Positions 42,707 through 52,961 of a DNA stretch of 64,000 bases are shown in pieces. Position 1 is the first letter of the stretch. Each line of letters starts with the position of its first letter. The notes below the pieces were generated by a model. That model did not search any database, was not told the DNA's origin, and worked only from the letters and a program-made list of their open reading frames with translations. Origin of the DNA: Jonesia quinghaiensis DSM 15701 (GTDB lineage Bacteria; Actinomycetota; Actinomycetes; Actinomycetales; Cellulomonadaceae); the NCBI RefSeq assembly GCF_000423205.1, contig NZ_AUHN01000011.1:103167-167166 (forward strand), read 5' to 3'. Made by a program: the position numbers and the translations under genes.

Positions 42707-44266
42707 TTAGGCGGTGGCGTGGCCGGGGATGCGGGTGTCGTCGGTCCACGGTTCGGTGGCGTTGGTGGTGGCGGTCAGTTCCACGAGGGTGATTTCGTGG
42801 CGGTCCAGGGTGAGGGTGAGGTCGACGCGACTATTGGTGATGTCGTGGGTGGTCACAGTGTGGTGAGGGGTGGCTGCGAGGTGGAGGTGGCGCATTTGCT
42901 GGCGGGTGGGTGCTGGTGGGCGACCCATGGTTTGCCAGGCGGTGAACGCGTTGCCGAGGGTGTCGTTGACGCGTTGGCGGCTCACATAGGCTGCCGATGC
43001 GGGGGCAGGTTGCCCGGGTGTGTGTGCCCCGGCGGTGGGTGCGGTGGTGGGGTCCAGTGGAATGGACAAGTTCACGGTGTGTCCACTGGTGGGGGTAGCG
43101 GATTGCCCGGTGACGGGGTGCCAGGCAAGGAGAGCAATGTGGCCGTCTGGGTGTCGGGTGACTAGGTGGTCGTCCCCGGTGGAGAGGATGTCGGTGCCCA
43201 TGGCTGCCATGAACGCGAACAGGTGGTAGGTGGGTTTGGGGATGTTGCCGTGGGTCAGAAGCCCGAAGCCGCCGTGGAACAACGCCCGCGGTACACCTTC
43301 TTCTTCAAAGACGTCGCTGACGGTCCAGTAGGAGAAGGACGCAACCCCGGTTGAACCGCCGCATGCAAGCACAGGGGCGAGGTAGGCGGCGTTGTAGGCG
43401 GTGTCGTGGACAGGGTTGTCGGGCCGGTAGGACGTGTTGTATTCGGAGACGTGGACTGGCAGCCCTTCGAGGGCGGTACCCTTCAGTTCCGCGCTGGGGA
43501 TCGCGAACTGGTCAATGAGGTGCTGTGGTTCCCTGAGGGTTTGGTACACCCCAAAGGGCACGTGTTCTGCGGGGCCGGAGGTGTAGGCGTGGCGGGACAC
43601 GAAATCGATGGGCGCACCGGTGCGTTCAATGAATGCAATGAACGGCGCCCACCAGTGGTCTGACCCTGGCGACAGGACGGGCCCACCCACCTGAAATCGC
43701 GCATCGACAGCTTTAATGGCTCGGGCGGTGCGCTCATACAGCCGGAAGTATTCGTCCTGGTTGGCGTCCTTCCAGAAAACGGTGAGGTTTGGTTCGTTCC
43801 ATACTTCAATCGGCCAACTCACTACCTCATCCGCACCGTACCGGTCGATGAGGTGACGCAGGGTCACCTGAACAAGTTCGCACCACGCGTCGTAGTCGGC
43901 TGGTGGGGTGATGTTCCCTTTCCACCAAAAAACGGTGTCGTCACCTGACGCCAACACTTCCGGCATGAATCCCAACTCTAGGAGCGGAGTCACCCCCGCC
44001 TGAAGGTAGGAATCGATGACTTGGTCAAGGTAGAGGAACGAGTAGCGCACAACCCGTTCACCGCTCACCTCACTGACCTTGATGATTCCCATGTCTTCGT
44101 GGAACATGCCGTGCCCGCGAATCGACTGGAACCCAATGTCTGCGACCGCTTTCTTCACCGCATCGATGTGTCCTTGGCGCAGGGACAGCCCCATCCTGCC
44201 GGTCCCCACACATGCACGCCACGCATCGGCGAGTTGGGCGATGGGTTCTGATGGAACAACAGGCAT
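42707..44266 (-). CDS. Beta-xylosidase-type glycosidase, GH39
   Basis: 519 residues. Acid/base Glu in WPIEVWNEPNL (about residue 161) and nucleophile Glu in VHVSEYNTSY (about 274), with SRHAYTSGP between, as in GH39 xylosidases; a beta-sandwich tail follows. AGGAG lies eight bases upstream of the ATG. No signal peptide, so it should split imported xylobiose-like products. Follows the solute-binding protein gene in the operon. Confidence 0.87.
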   Translation of the reverse strand: MPVVPSEPIAQLADAWRACVGTGRMGLSLRQGHIDAVKKAVADIGFQSIRGHGMFHEDMGIIKVSEVSGERVVRYSFLYLDQVIDSYLQAGVTPLLELGFMPEVLASGDDTVFWWKGNITPPADYDAWCELVQVTLRHLIDRYGADEVVSWPIEVWNEPNLTVFWKDANQDEYFRLYERTARAIKAVDARFQVGGPVLSPGSDHWWAPFIAFIERTGAPIDFVSRHAYTSGPAEHVPFGVYQTLREPQHLIDQFAIPSAELKGTALEGLPVHVSEYNTSYRPDNPVHDTAYNAAYLAPVLACGGSTGVASFSYWTVSDVFEEEGVPRALFHGGFGLLTHGNIPKPTYHLFAFMAAMGTDILSTGDDHLVTRHPDGHIALLAWHPVTGQSATPTSGHTVNLSIPLDPTTAPTAGAHTPGQPAPASAAYVSRQRVNDTLGNAFTAWQTMGRPPAPTRQQMRHLHLAATPHHTVTTHDITNSRVDLTLTLDRHEITLVELTATTNATEPWTDDTRIPGHATA

Positions 44267-44349
44267 GGCGGGAACTCCTCAAATATGTGCTGTGTGTGGG
44301 ATCGGCCCGGCCATCACGCACATGGCCGGGCCGGAAACAACGGGGAACG

Positions 44350-46011
44350 TTAGCCGTTGTTCTCTTGGTAACGTTTGTGCGCGCCGTTAATGATGTCCAT
44401 GTAGGCGGACAGGTTTTGGCCTTCAAGTTCAGAGACGTACGCATCCCATTCGGAGAGGTCACGTTGACCAAGAATGAAGGCAAGAGTGTTCTGTTTGACG
44501 TAGTCAGTCAGGGCAGTCTGGTAGAGACCGACCTGTTCTTGTTCGCCTTCATCTAGAGGGTAGGGAGGGTTAGCGGGCAGGAGAGTTTTGTTCGCCATGC
44601 CTTCAGCCCAAGCTTTTTCTTCATCGGAGACGTGTGTCAGCACGAGCTCCTCGGTGGAACCGTGTGCCAGGGAGAACGCCCCGTTGAAGAACCCATAGTC
44701 AGCTTGAAAGTGCTTGTCAGCGCCCACATTGGTGTCCATGAATTCGATGCCGTCATCAAGAATTCGGTTACCGTCAGTGTCTTTGGCGAAGGTTTCCCCT
44801 TCCACACCCCAGCGCACAAATTCGAGTCCTTCATCGGAGTAGTACAACCAGTCAAGGAACTGAAGCATCGCCACAAAGTTGTCGTTGTCCTTCGCGTCGT
44901 TGGAGATCATGAACCCGTTTTCTAGGCGTGCCCCACGCATGTTGTCTCCTGCGGGGCCAGAGGGGACACGGATTTTGTCGAGTGTGAAGTCGTCGCCTTT
45001 GGTGGCTTCGAGGACAGTGCGTTCCCGAAGCAATTCTTGGCCGTTGGTGGTGATAGCAAAGGACTGTTCGTTGGCGAGTTTTTGGTCCGCTTGGTCGTCT
45101 TCTTGGGTGAAGGACTCTGGGTCGAGCAGCCCATCTTGGACGAGGCCAGCGAAGTATTCAACCATCGTCTTGTAGTCATCAGAGGAACCTGCGAAGTAAA
45201 ACTCGTCTTTAGATTCGTCGTAGAGTGTTCCACCACCAAAGCCCCATCCGGCAACCGTGTTGAAGGATGCTGCTGCCACATTGAGTAGCGCTTCACCTTT
45301 CCACCGGTCGGAGAACACATACTTAGTATTTTTCTCTTTTTTGATAGCTTCGAGGACGCTGCGGAACTCGTCCCAGGTGGCGGGTTCTTCTAGGCCAAGG
45401 TCTTCGAGAATGTCGGTGCGTAACCCGATCGAGTAGTCGTAGCGCATCTGCTCATAGATACCTGGCAGCATGTAGTACTTTCCGTCTGCTTGACGGATAG
45501 TGTCGAGGTCGCTATTCAGGTCCCAGTCTTTGATTTTCTGCTGGAAGTTCGGCATGAGGTGGACGTAGTCAGAGATTGGCAGGATCGCCCCGGACGCCAC
45601 GAATGGCGCTTCTTGACCGGGGTAGGTCACTGTGATGACATCAGGGGCATCTCCGGCCCCGATGAGTAGTGAACGGCGTTGTTCATAGTCGCTGAGTGGC
45701 GCGGAGGTGATGTCCAAGCTGACCTTGTTCTGATCTTCGATGTGCGTGAAGAGCAACCAGTCATCTTTGATGGGATAGTTCGGGTGATCGCGATACAGCA
45801 TGGAGAACTCAACGGGTTCAGTGGCAACGAATGTTTGCCCGGCCGCATAGTTTTCCATGGCACCGACTTTGTTGTCTTCAAGTTCTGCTTCAAGAGCTTC
45901 AGGGTCTGCTGGCCCTGTTGCACTATTTCCGCTGTCTGAGCAGGCAACAAGGGAGAGAGCTAGGAGGGAAACGGCGACAGTGCCGACTACCCGAGTCGAT
46001 GATCTCCTCAT
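44350..46011 (-). CDS. Extracellular solute-binding lipoprotein of sugar ABC importer (LplA-like)
   Basis: 553 residues, lipobox SLVAC (Cys24), family 1 binding-protein fold of the large LplA/YtcQ type (YKTMVEYFAGLVQDGLLDPESF). The length over 500 is typical of binders for aldouronates and other complex oligosaccharides. AAAGG lies upstream of the ATG. The two permease genes precede it. It most probably captures acidic xylo-oligomers outside the cell. Confidence 0.9.
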   Translation of the reverse strand: MRRSSTRVVGTVAVSLLALSLVACSDSGNSATGPADPEALEAELEDNKVGAMENYAAGQTFVATEPVEFSMLYRDHPNYPIKDDWLLFTHIEDQNKVSLDITSAPLSDYEQRRSLLIGAGDAPDVITVTYPGQEAPFVASGAILPISDYVHLMPNFQQKIKDWDLNSDLDTIRQADGKYYMLPGIYEQMRYDYSIGLRTDILEDLGLEEPATWDEFRSVLEAIKKEKNTKYVFSDRWKGEALLNVAAASFNTVAGWGFGGGTLYDESKDEFYFAGSSDDYKTMVEYFAGLVQDGLLDPESFTQEDDQADQKLANEQSFAITTNGQELLRERTVLEATKGDDFTLDKIRVPSGPAGDNMRGARLENGFMISNDAKDNDNFVAMLQFLDWLYYSDEGLEFVRWGVEGETFAKDTDGNRILDDGIEFMDTNVGADKHFQADYGFFNGAFSLAHGSTEELVLTHVSDEEKAWAEGMANKTLLPANPPYPLDEGEQEQVGLYQTALTDYVKQNTLAFILGQRDLSEWDAYVSELEGQNLSAYMDIINGAHKRYQENNG

Positions 46012-46089
46012 GGTCGTACCTTTCTACGTGGGTCGTAAACTGCCCTGTCATCAATGACTGAGCATCTGGGGTTGAGACAATTTGGTGCG

Positions 46090-47031
46090 TCAGCCTTTCA
46101 CGGCGCCGAGCATGACACCGGACACGAAGTACTTTTGGATGAACGGGTAAAGCATGATGATCGGGAGCACAGTGAGCACCATCGTCACGGATTGGATGTT
46201 CGCTGCGACTGCGGACACTTCAGCGCCTGCCCCACCGACGGATGTCGCGGTTTCTGCGCCTTTGATGAGGTTTCGCAGGTAGACCGTTACGGGGTACAGT
46301 TCGCGTTTATCCATGTAGAGGAAGGCTGCGAACCAGGAATTCCAAAAAGACACCGCATAAAACAATGTCATGGTGGCGATCACTGCTTTAGAGAGCGGCA
46401 GTACGATACGGAATAGTGTTCCGTAGGTGCTGAGCCCGTCGATAGCTGCTGCTTCTTCCAGCTCTTCTGGCATATTTTCGAAGAAAGCTTTCATAACCAA
46501 CAGGTTGAAGATGCTTATCGCGTTGGGAACGACAATGGCCCACAACGTGTTTTTGAACCCTAGGGCGTTAATGAGCACATAGTTGGGGATCAAGCCACCG
46601 TTGAAAAACATCGTGAATACGGCGATGAGAATAAAAGCGTTGCGCCCTTTGAGGTGTTTCTTGGACAGTGCGTACGCGAACATCGTGGTCATCACTAGGG
46701 CAATAACTGTTCCTACCACTGTGTAGAGAACAGTGTTGCGGTAGTTGACCCAAAACATGGAGTCAGCCATCACCGTTTTATAGGTTTCAACGTTGAAACC
46801 TCTGGGGAACAAGTTCACCTGGCCGGAGTTGATGAACCCTTCGGAGGAAAACGACTGCGCCACAATATTGATAAACGGGTACAGCGTCACAAACATAATG
46901 AGGTACAGCACGGTGATGTTGACGACTCGAAAGATCCGGTAACCGCGCGAGTCTTTGAGTAGCGCGTTTTTGCGGATCGGATATGGTTCGGTGATCTTGT
47001 CAGCCAGTTCACTGGCTTGTGTCGTTACCAC
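46090..47031 (-). CDS. Sugar ABC transporter permease, LplC/YtcP type
   Basis: 313 residues, six membrane segments, and the permease EAA loop near EELEEAAAIDGLSTYGTLFRIVLP, with the C-terminal sequence YPFIQKYFVSGVMLGAVKG characteristic of this group. The GTG start lies inside the last codons of the upstream permease gene (7-bp overlap), so the pair is coupled. Confidence 0.92.
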   Translation of the reverse strand: MVTTQASELADKITEPYPIRKNALLKDSRGYRIFRVVNITVLYLIMFVTLYPFINIVAQSFSSEGFINSGQVNLFPRGFNVETYKTVMADSMFWVNYRNTVLYTVVGTVIALVMTTMFAYALSKKHLKGRNAFILIAVFTMFFNGGLIPNYVLINALGFKNTLWAIVVPNAISIFNLLVMKAFFENMPEELEEAAAIDGLSTYGTLFRIVLPLSKAVIATMTLFYAVSFWNSWFAAFLYMDKRELYPVTVYLRNLIKGAETATSVGGAGAEVSAVAANIQSVTMVLTVLPIIMLYPFIQKYFVSGVMLGAVKG

Positions 47032-48044
47032 AGGCTTGTCCCTACAAGTCGACGTGAAATTGCGTTGGCGGACAGAATAAGTGTGAGACCGATAATCGAT
47101 TCAAAAAGCCCGATTGCGGTGGCGTAGCTGAAGTTCGACGAGACAATACCTATGCGATACAGGTAGGTCGAGATCACGTCTGCCGTGGGGTAGGTCAGCG
47201 GGTTGTATAGCAGAAGCACTTTTTCAAACCCAACTGCCATAAATGAGCCAATGTTGAGGATGAGCAGAGTGATCATGGTGGGTCGGATGCCGGGCAGCGT
47301 GACATGCCAGGTTTGTTTCCACCGGTTTGCCCCGTCGATACGCGCCGCTTCGTAGAGGGTGTTGTCGATTTGGGTGAGCGCTGCGAGGTAGAGGATTGTT
47401 CCCCACCCCACGGTTTGCCACGCCTCAGAGGTGATGTAGATCGTTCTGAACCAGTCGGGGCGTTGCATAAAGGAGACAGGGTCTCCCCCGATGGCTTCGA
47501 CGATTTGATTGACCGTTCCTTGCATGGAGAACAGTTGAAACACGATGCCCGCAACGATCACGATCGACATGAAGTGCGGCAGGTAGGAAATTGTTTGAAC
47601 AACGCGTTTAAATTTCGCTGACCGTAGTTCGTTGAGGAGGAGCGCAAGAATGATCGGGAGCGGAAAGATGATCAGCAGCGACAACCCGCCAAGGATCACG
47701 GTGTTTTGAAATACCTGCCAGAACTTAGCGTCGTTGATGAACATCTCGAAGTAGCGCAGCCCCACCCACTCTTCACCGAAGATCGACCCGCCGGGGCGGA
47801 ACCGCCGAAACGCAATGACGTTCCCCGCCATCGGCAAGTACCGAAAAACTGCGAGAAAAACTAGTGGGAGCACCAGTAGTGAATACACCTGCCAGTCTCG
47901 GCGCAGTGCTTTACGCCAAGTGATCTTGGCGCGCGGGTCAGTCGTGCGCTTTCGTCGTCGTCGGCGGGTTGCGGGTGGTTCATCCCCCGGGGTCACCTCG
48001 GTGATTGGCGGCTCGAGGGCCGCTACGCCTGGGTGCGCACTCAT
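47025..48044 (-). CDS. Sugar ABC transporter permease, LplB type
   Basis: 339 residues; a basic Arg/Lys-rich N-terminal tail (RRRRKRTT), six helices, EAA loop YEAARIDGANRWKQTWHVTLPGI. First gene of the six-gene xylan operon. No ATPase gene lies anywhere in this region, so the importer probably shares an MsmX-like ATPase encoded elsewhere. Confidence 0.92.
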   Translation of the reverse strand: MSAHPGVAALEPPITEVTPGDEPPATRRRRRKRTTDPRAKITWRKALRRDWQVYSLLVLPLVFLAVFRYLPMAGNVIAFRRFRPGGSIFGEEWVGLRYFEMFINDAKFWQVFQNTVILGGLSLLIIFPLPIILALLLNELRSAKFKRVVQTISYLPHFMSIVIVAGIVFQLFSMQGTVNQIVEAIGGDPVSFMQRPDWFRTIYITSEAWQTVGWGTILYLAALTQIDNTLYEAARIDGANRWKQTWHVTLPGIRPTMITLLILNIGSFMAVGFEKVLLLYNPLTYPTADVISTYLYRIGIVSSNFSYATAIGLFESIIGLTLILSANAISRRLVGTSLW

Positions 48045-48108
48045 GCGTCACTCGCTTTCGCTCAGGTCCGGTCACTCCTGTGTGGCCGGGATGTGTCACG
48101 TGTTGCCG

Positions 48109-48128
48109 AACTTTCAACATCGAAAGTT
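48109..48128. promoter_or_regulatory. Operator candidate between permease and LacI genes
   Basis: AACTTTC-AACATC-GAAAGTT, perfect seven-base arms, 65 bp upstream of the permease start. Further CGAAACTT- and TTAAACTT-like halves appear at about 48250-48290. The divergent LacI regulator is the likely binder. The rest of 48045-48347 is AT-rich promoter sequence. Confidence 0.5.
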
Positions 48129-48347
48129 TCGTTAATGTCTCCGTAACTCACTGTGCGTTACACTCTAGAAGTTCGCAACCGAATAAGTCAACGGCTACAC
48201 AAAACTGTAACTTTCCCCGCTTCCGCGTCACGATTTATCGAACCGATCCAATAAAAGTCGTTAAACTTCCAAAAAATAGTGCCGAAACTTACGTAAGAGC
48301 GAGTACGATGATCAGAGCTCTTGCACACTGCAGATTGGCTGGATTTC

Positions 48348-49394
48348 ATGTCGATGGACACGACTACCACGACCCCCAACGCTGGCCCACCGGAAAAAGC
48401 CGTCACCATCGCCTCCATAGCGCGTGAAGCTGGCGTGTCCGTTGCCACGGTCTCCAAAGTCCTCAATGGGAAAGCTGACGTCTCCCCCACCACAAAAGCG
48501 CATGTGGAATCCATCATCACAGCGCGCAACTACCGCAGGCGCGCGCCCAAAACCAACAGGTCATCACTCATCGAACTGGTCTTCCACGAGTTCGACACAG
48601 CGTGGTCAATGGAATTGGTCGCCGCAGTTGAACGGCGCGCGGCGGCGGACAACATCAACGTTGTCATCTCTCGCCTCGACACTGACGGACGGCCGGCAAG
48701 CCAACTCATCGACGCTATCTTGGAACGCAGCCCTCTTGGGGTTCTCCTCGTCATGACATCAGTGGACGACGCCCAAGTCGCTCAGTTCGAATCCCGTTCC
48801 ATCCCCGTTGTCGCCATCGATGCTTTCGGCGACCAACCCGACCGCATACCAACCGTCGGGTCAAATAACTGGAGCGGCGCATTTGCTGCCACAAAACACC
48901 TCATTGATTTAGGGCACCGCCGCATCGCGATGATCTCCGGCCCCATCCGTTATCTGAACTCACGGGCACGAGTGGACGGCTACCGGTCAGCACTCGAATC
49001 ATCAGGGATCGACATGGACCGCAGCCTCATCCGGTACGGTGACTTCTTCTTCACAGGTGGAGCGCTCCACGCCCGTGACCTCCTCACCCGCGAGAACCCA
49101 CCCACAGCAATCTTTGCGGGCTCTGATCTTCAAGCGATTGGTGTCTACCGCACCGCGCAAGAACTCGGTATCCGCATCCCAGAAGACCTCTCGGTGGTGG
49201 GCTACGACGGTGTGCAACTCACCGAATGGATGTCACCGCCCTTAACCACCATTGACCAATCTCTCGACCTCATGGGAGAAACGGCAACAGAAATGCTCAT
49301 CACCATGTCTGAAGGTGGGACAGTACGCGTCCCTCATTTGGATTTATCAACAGAACTCATCATTCGCGGCTCAACCGCACCCCCCGCCTCATAA
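48348..49394 (+). CDS. LacI family transcriptional regulator (xylan operon)
   Basis: 348 residues: HTH at VTIASIAREAGVSVATVSKVLNG, hinge, then the sugar-binding domain (DRIPTVGSNNWSGAFAATKHL). ATG at 48348 or two codons later. Divergent from the importer operon and followed by the acetylxylan esterase, so it likely senses a xylan-derived sugar. Confidence 0.9.
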   Translation: MSMDTTTTTPNAGPPEKAVTIASIAREAGVSVATVSKVLNGKADVSPTTKAHVESIITARNYRRRAPKTNRSSLIELVFHEFDTAWSMELVAAVERRAAADNINVVISRLDTDGRPASQLIDAILERSPLGVLLVMTSVDDAQVAQFESRSIPVVAIDAFGDQPDRIPTVGSNNWSGAFAATKHLIDLGHRRIAMISGPIRYLNSRARVDGYRSALESSGIDMDRSLIRYGDFFFTGGALHARDLLTRENPPTAIFAGSDLQAIGVYRTAQELGIRIPEDLSVVGYDGVQLTEWMSPPLTTIDQSLDLMGETATEMLITMSEGGTVRVPHLDLSTELIIRGSTAPPAS

Positions 49395-49475
49395 ACAGCC
49401 CCTGCCTGTCACACGCCTTATCGACGTCGTCCCACCCGCGCATCGTTCACTCATGCGCCTAGCTGAGGAGATTGC

Positions 49476-50405
49476 ATGCCCACCACTGCCGCCGTCCGTT
49501 CCTTTTGGGATGAACAGCTCAACCACCTCCCCACCCCAACCGTGTCATCGACGCCAGTTGAAGGACTAACTGACACTGTCAGCATCGACGACGTCACTTT
49601 CACCGGCGCTCACGGCGACCCGATTCGCGCCTGGTTCACCCGCCCCACCAACTCCCCCACCAGAGGCGTGGTAGTCGAATACTTGGGGTATGGACGCGGT
49701 CGCGGCAAACCCTTTGAACGACTGTGGTGGGCTGCAGCCGGGTTCGCCCACCTCCTCATGGATACCCGTGGGCAAGGCAGCCAATACGGGACCGGTGGAG
49801 AAACCCCTGACCCGCACGGCTCTGGTCCGCACGTGCCTGGTTTCCTCACCAAAGGCATCAACAGTCCGCACGACTTGTACTATGTGCGGCTCATTCTCGA
49901 CGGCGTTGCCGCCGTCAGTGCTGCTGAGAAACTCAGCGGCCACCAACGCGACCGGGTATTCCTATCTGGCAATTCTCAAGGTGGTGGCATCGCCCTAGCT
50001 GTGGCTGGCCTCCTCCCTGGCCTTGGCGGTGTCACCGCCAACGTCCCACTGTTGTGCGACATCGAACGTTCCGTCGAAACCGCATCGGATGGCCCATACC
50101 TTGAAGCCCGCACCTATGCTGCTACTCACCGCGAGCGCGTAGACGCGCTGTTTGACTGTCTTGCTCACGTTGATGTGGTGAATATTGTGCCGCGATCGAC
50201 TACCCCCGCTTTGGTGTCGTATGGGTTGGCGGACACGTTGTGTCCGGTTGGTGGGGTGCGGCGAATGCTCGATGCGTATGGTTCTGATTCTTCGCACAGG
50301 GTGCCTGTTGAGGTTGTGGAGTACCGGTTTAATGGACACGACGGCGGTGATGCGACGCAGTTGGATAGGCAGTTGCGTTGGGTGCGTGACCGGGCAGTGT
50401 TGTAG
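49476..50405 (+). CDS. Acetylxylan esterase / cephalosporin deacetylase family, CE7
   Basis: 309 residues, alpha/beta hydrolase with the CE7 motifs DTRGQGSQ, GNSQGGG (nucleophile Ser) and the final GHDGG with the His. No signal peptide: it would deacetylate imported xylo-oligomers in the cytoplasm. GAGGAG lies six bases before the ATG. Codon preference changes from C-ending to G/T-ending near 50100-50160, inside the gene. Confidence 0.9.
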   Translation: MPTTAAVRSFWDEQLNHLPTPTVSSTPVEGLTDTVSIDDVTFTGAHGDPIRAWFTRPTNSPTRGVVVEYLGYGRGRGKPFERLWWAAAGFAHLLMDTRGQGSQYGTGGETPDPHGSGPHVPGFLTKGINSPHDLYYVRLILDGVAAVSAAEKLSGHQRDRVFLSGNSQGGGIALAVAGLLPGLGGVTANVPLLCDIERSVETASDGPYLEARTYAATHRERVDALFDCLAHVDVVNIVPRSTTPALVSYGLADTLCPVGGVRRMLDAYGSDSSHRVPVEVVEYRFNGHDGGDATQLDRQLRWVRDRAVL

Positions 50406-50444
50406 GCATTGTTTGAGGGTGCTGGCCATGCGGATAATGGCGGG

Positions 50445-51461
50445 GTGACAGCTCCTGGTCCTGCCCTTCGCCGCGCCACTATTTATGATGTGGCCCGTGT
50501 GGCTGGGGTGTCGGCGGCAACGGTGTCGCGGGCTTTTTCGCGTCCCGGTAAAGTGTCGGCGGCAACTGCTGAACGGATCCGGGAGGCCGCAGAGTTTGTG
50601 GGGTATCAGGCCGCTCCTGGCCGGAAGCCGCTTACGGGTCGTGTTCAACGCCGTGGAATGATTTCACTGATTGTTTCTGACATTACGAACCCGGTGTTTT
50701 TTGAATTGATTCGGGGCGCGGAGGAAGAGGCTGCCCTCAACGGGTACACCTTGTTGTTGGCACACAGCCGTGAGTCTGGTGAGGTGGAGCGCGAGGCGGT
50801 TGAGCGGTCTCTGGATATTGTTGACGGTGTGATTCTCACGTCGACGCGAATGTCTGGAACAGCGATTCGCGCCATGGCGCGGCAAACTCCTACTCTTGCC
50901 ATTAATCGCATTATTAGTGGTGTACCCAATATTTTTGTGGACCATGTGAACGGAACACGTCAGGTTCTTGATCATCTTGCTGAGCTCAACCATAGTGACG
51001 TGTTGTATCTTGGTGGCCCTGAGGCTTCGTGGGCTAATGGTGTGCGCTGGCAAACGTTGAAAGAGCACGGTGCATCACATGGCATGCGGGCCAGCCTGCT
51101 CGCAGCAAGTTCCCCCACGATGGATGGCGGGGCAGCGCTTGCCGATGCTGTTCTTGCTTCTCGCGCTACGGCTGTTATTGGTTTCAATGACATGCTCGCG
51201 TTGGGTGCCATGAAGGCGTTGCAACAGCGGGGGGTGAGGATTCCTCAGGATCGTTCTTTTGTGGGATTTGATAATTCGACGGGCTCGGATTTGGTGGAGC
51301 CTGGGCTGACCTCGGTTGCGTCCCCGCAGCACACGGTGGGTGCAACTGCCGTGCGCACCCTCCTGGCGATGCTTCGCGACCACGGGCCTACTCTTGGCCA
51401 TTCCGTACGTCTTCCAACCCGTCTTGTTGTGCGTGGTTCCACGGGGCCAACAGCACGTTAA
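50445..51461 (+). CDS. LacI family transcriptional regulator (glucuronate branch)
   Basis: 338 residues from a GTG; HTH at ATIYDVARVAGVSAATVSRAFSRPG and a LacI effector domain (DITNPVFFELIRGAEEEA, VIGFNDMLALGAMKAL). The start is uncertain; a TTG 12 codons earlier is possible. It precedes uxaC in the same direction and probably controls the glucuronate genes. Codons here are rich in G/T at the third base, in contrast to the C-rich genes on either side. Confidence 0.88.
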   Translation: MTAPGPALRRATIYDVARVAGVSAATVSRAFSRPGKVSAATAERIREAAEFVGYQAAPGRKPLTGRVQRRGMISLIVSDITNPVFFELIRGAEEEAALNGYTLLLAHSRESGEVEREAVERSLDIVDGVILTSTRMSGTAIRAMARQTPTLAINRIISGVPNIFVDHVNGTRQVLDHLAELNHSDVLYLGGPEASWANGVRWQTLKEHGASHGMRASLLAASSPTMDGGAALADAVLASRATAVIGFNDMLALGAMKALQQRGVRIPQDRSFVGFDNSTGSDLVEPGLTSVASPQHTVGATAVRTLLAMLRDHGPTLGHSVRLPTRLVVRGSTGPTAR

Positions 51462-51554
51462 GTATGTTTCGTCGTTGCGCATCGTGGGGTTTCGGTGGAT
51501 GCAACTTTGTGCAACAAATTGCCCCCATAGGGTGACCTGGCTCACGATCATGGC

Positions 51555-52961
51555 ATGTCAATGTCGATTCAGTTCCACCCCGATCGGCTCTTCCCCGCGG
51601 ACACTGCAGTCCGTGACATTGCCCGTCGGCTCCACAAAGCTGTGGAAGACCTTCCTATCCTTTCGCCGCACGGGCACGTCGACGCCGCTATGCTCGCGGA
51701 CGACACCCCGTTCCCTGATCCCACTGCACTGCTCATCAGCCCTGACCACTACGTCACCCGGCTTTTGCACGCCAACCGCATCCCTCTCGACCACCTCAGA
51801 GTCGGCGGCACCACAACCGTCACTCCCCAAGCAGCCTGGCGCACCCTCTGCGACAACTGGCACCTCTTTGACGGCACCGCATCCGGATACTGGCTCACTC
51901 ATGAACTTGTCACCGTCTTCGGCATCACCGACACCCCCAACGCCGCCAACGCCGCCGACATTTACGCTGCTATCGCCGATGTTATTGCCACACCGCAGTT
52001 TCGCCCACGGGCACTCATGGAAACGTTCAACATTGAGGTACTTGCCACAACAGATGATCCTCTTGACCCTTTGGATGCCCATGTCACGTTAGCTAGAGAC
52101 CCTCGTTTCACACCCCGGGTTATCCCAACGTTTCGCCCCGATGTGTATACAAAGTTCTGGAACCCCATATTTCCTGAGCTGGCAGCCAGACTCATCGCAG
52201 AGGCTGGCGACAACCACACGGGTTACGACGGTTACCTCACTGCCATCGCAAATCGGCGCAGCTACTTTCGGGAACACGGCGCAGTGTCATCAGACCACGG
52301 CACCCACTCCCCCGCGACCCTCCACCTTGACCATGATGAGGCGGCGCGCCTCTTCGATAAAGGCATCAATCGCACCGCGACCCGTGAAGAAGCCCTCGCC
52401 TTCGAAGCGCACATGCTTTACCAGCAGGCCCTCATGTCCCTCGATGACAACCTTGTCATGACCCTGCACCCAGGGGTGCACCGCAACACCCACACCGCCA
52501 CCCTAGAAACATACGGGCCAGACACCGGACATGACATCCCCTTCGCCGTCGATTACGCAACCAACCTGGGCCCGCTCCTGAACGCGGTAGGAACACACCC
52601 AGATTTCCGACTCGTCCTGTTCACCATCGACGAAACAACGTACTCCCGGGAAATCGCCCCCCTCGCAGGGTTCTTTCCCAGCGTGTACATTGGCGCCCCC
52701 TGGTGGTTCTTGGACGCCCCAGACGCCATGACTCGGTTTCGCGCTGCAACCACCGAAACGGCCGGTTTCTCAAAGTCCGCCGGGTTCATCGACGACACCC
52801 GCGCGTTCTGCTCCATCCCAGCACGACACGACGCAGCGCGCCGAACCGACGCAGCCTACCTTGCACGGCTCGTCGCCGAACACCGGATCACAGAAAACCG
52901 CGCCCACGAGATCATCGTTGACCTCGTTGACGCCGCACCACGACGGGCATTCACATTATGA
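51555..52961 (+). CDS. uxaC: Glucuronate isomerase
   Basis: Converts D-glucuronate to D-fructuronate. 468 residues with the metal-site motif LSPHGHVD (about residue 38), SDHGTH, FNIEVLATTDDP and the closing SIPARHDAARR. ATG at 51555 or 51561. The stop overlaps the start of the uxuB reading frame by four bases. Confidence 0.93.
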   Translation: MSMSIQFHPDRLFPADTAVRDIARRLHKAVEDLPILSPHGHVDAAMLADDTPFPDPTALLISPDHYVTRLLHANRIPLDHLRVGGTTTVTPQAAWRTLCDNWHLFDGTASGYWLTHELVTVFGITDTPNAANAADIYAAIADVIATPQFRPRALMETFNIEVLATTDDPLDPLDAHVTLARDPRFTPRVIPTFRPDVYTKFWNPIFPELAARLIAEAGDNHTGYDGYLTAIANRRSYFREHGAVSSDHGTHSPATLHLDHDEAARLFDKGINRTATREEALAFEAHMLYQQALMSLDDNLVMTLHPGVHRNTHTATLETYGPDTGHDIPFAVDYATNLGPLLNAVGTHPDFRLVLFTIDETTYSREIAPLAGFFPSVYIGAPWWFLDAPDAMTRFRAATTETAGFSKSAGFIDDTRAFCSIPARHDAARRTDAAYLARLVAEHRITENRAHEIIVDLVDAAPRRAFTL

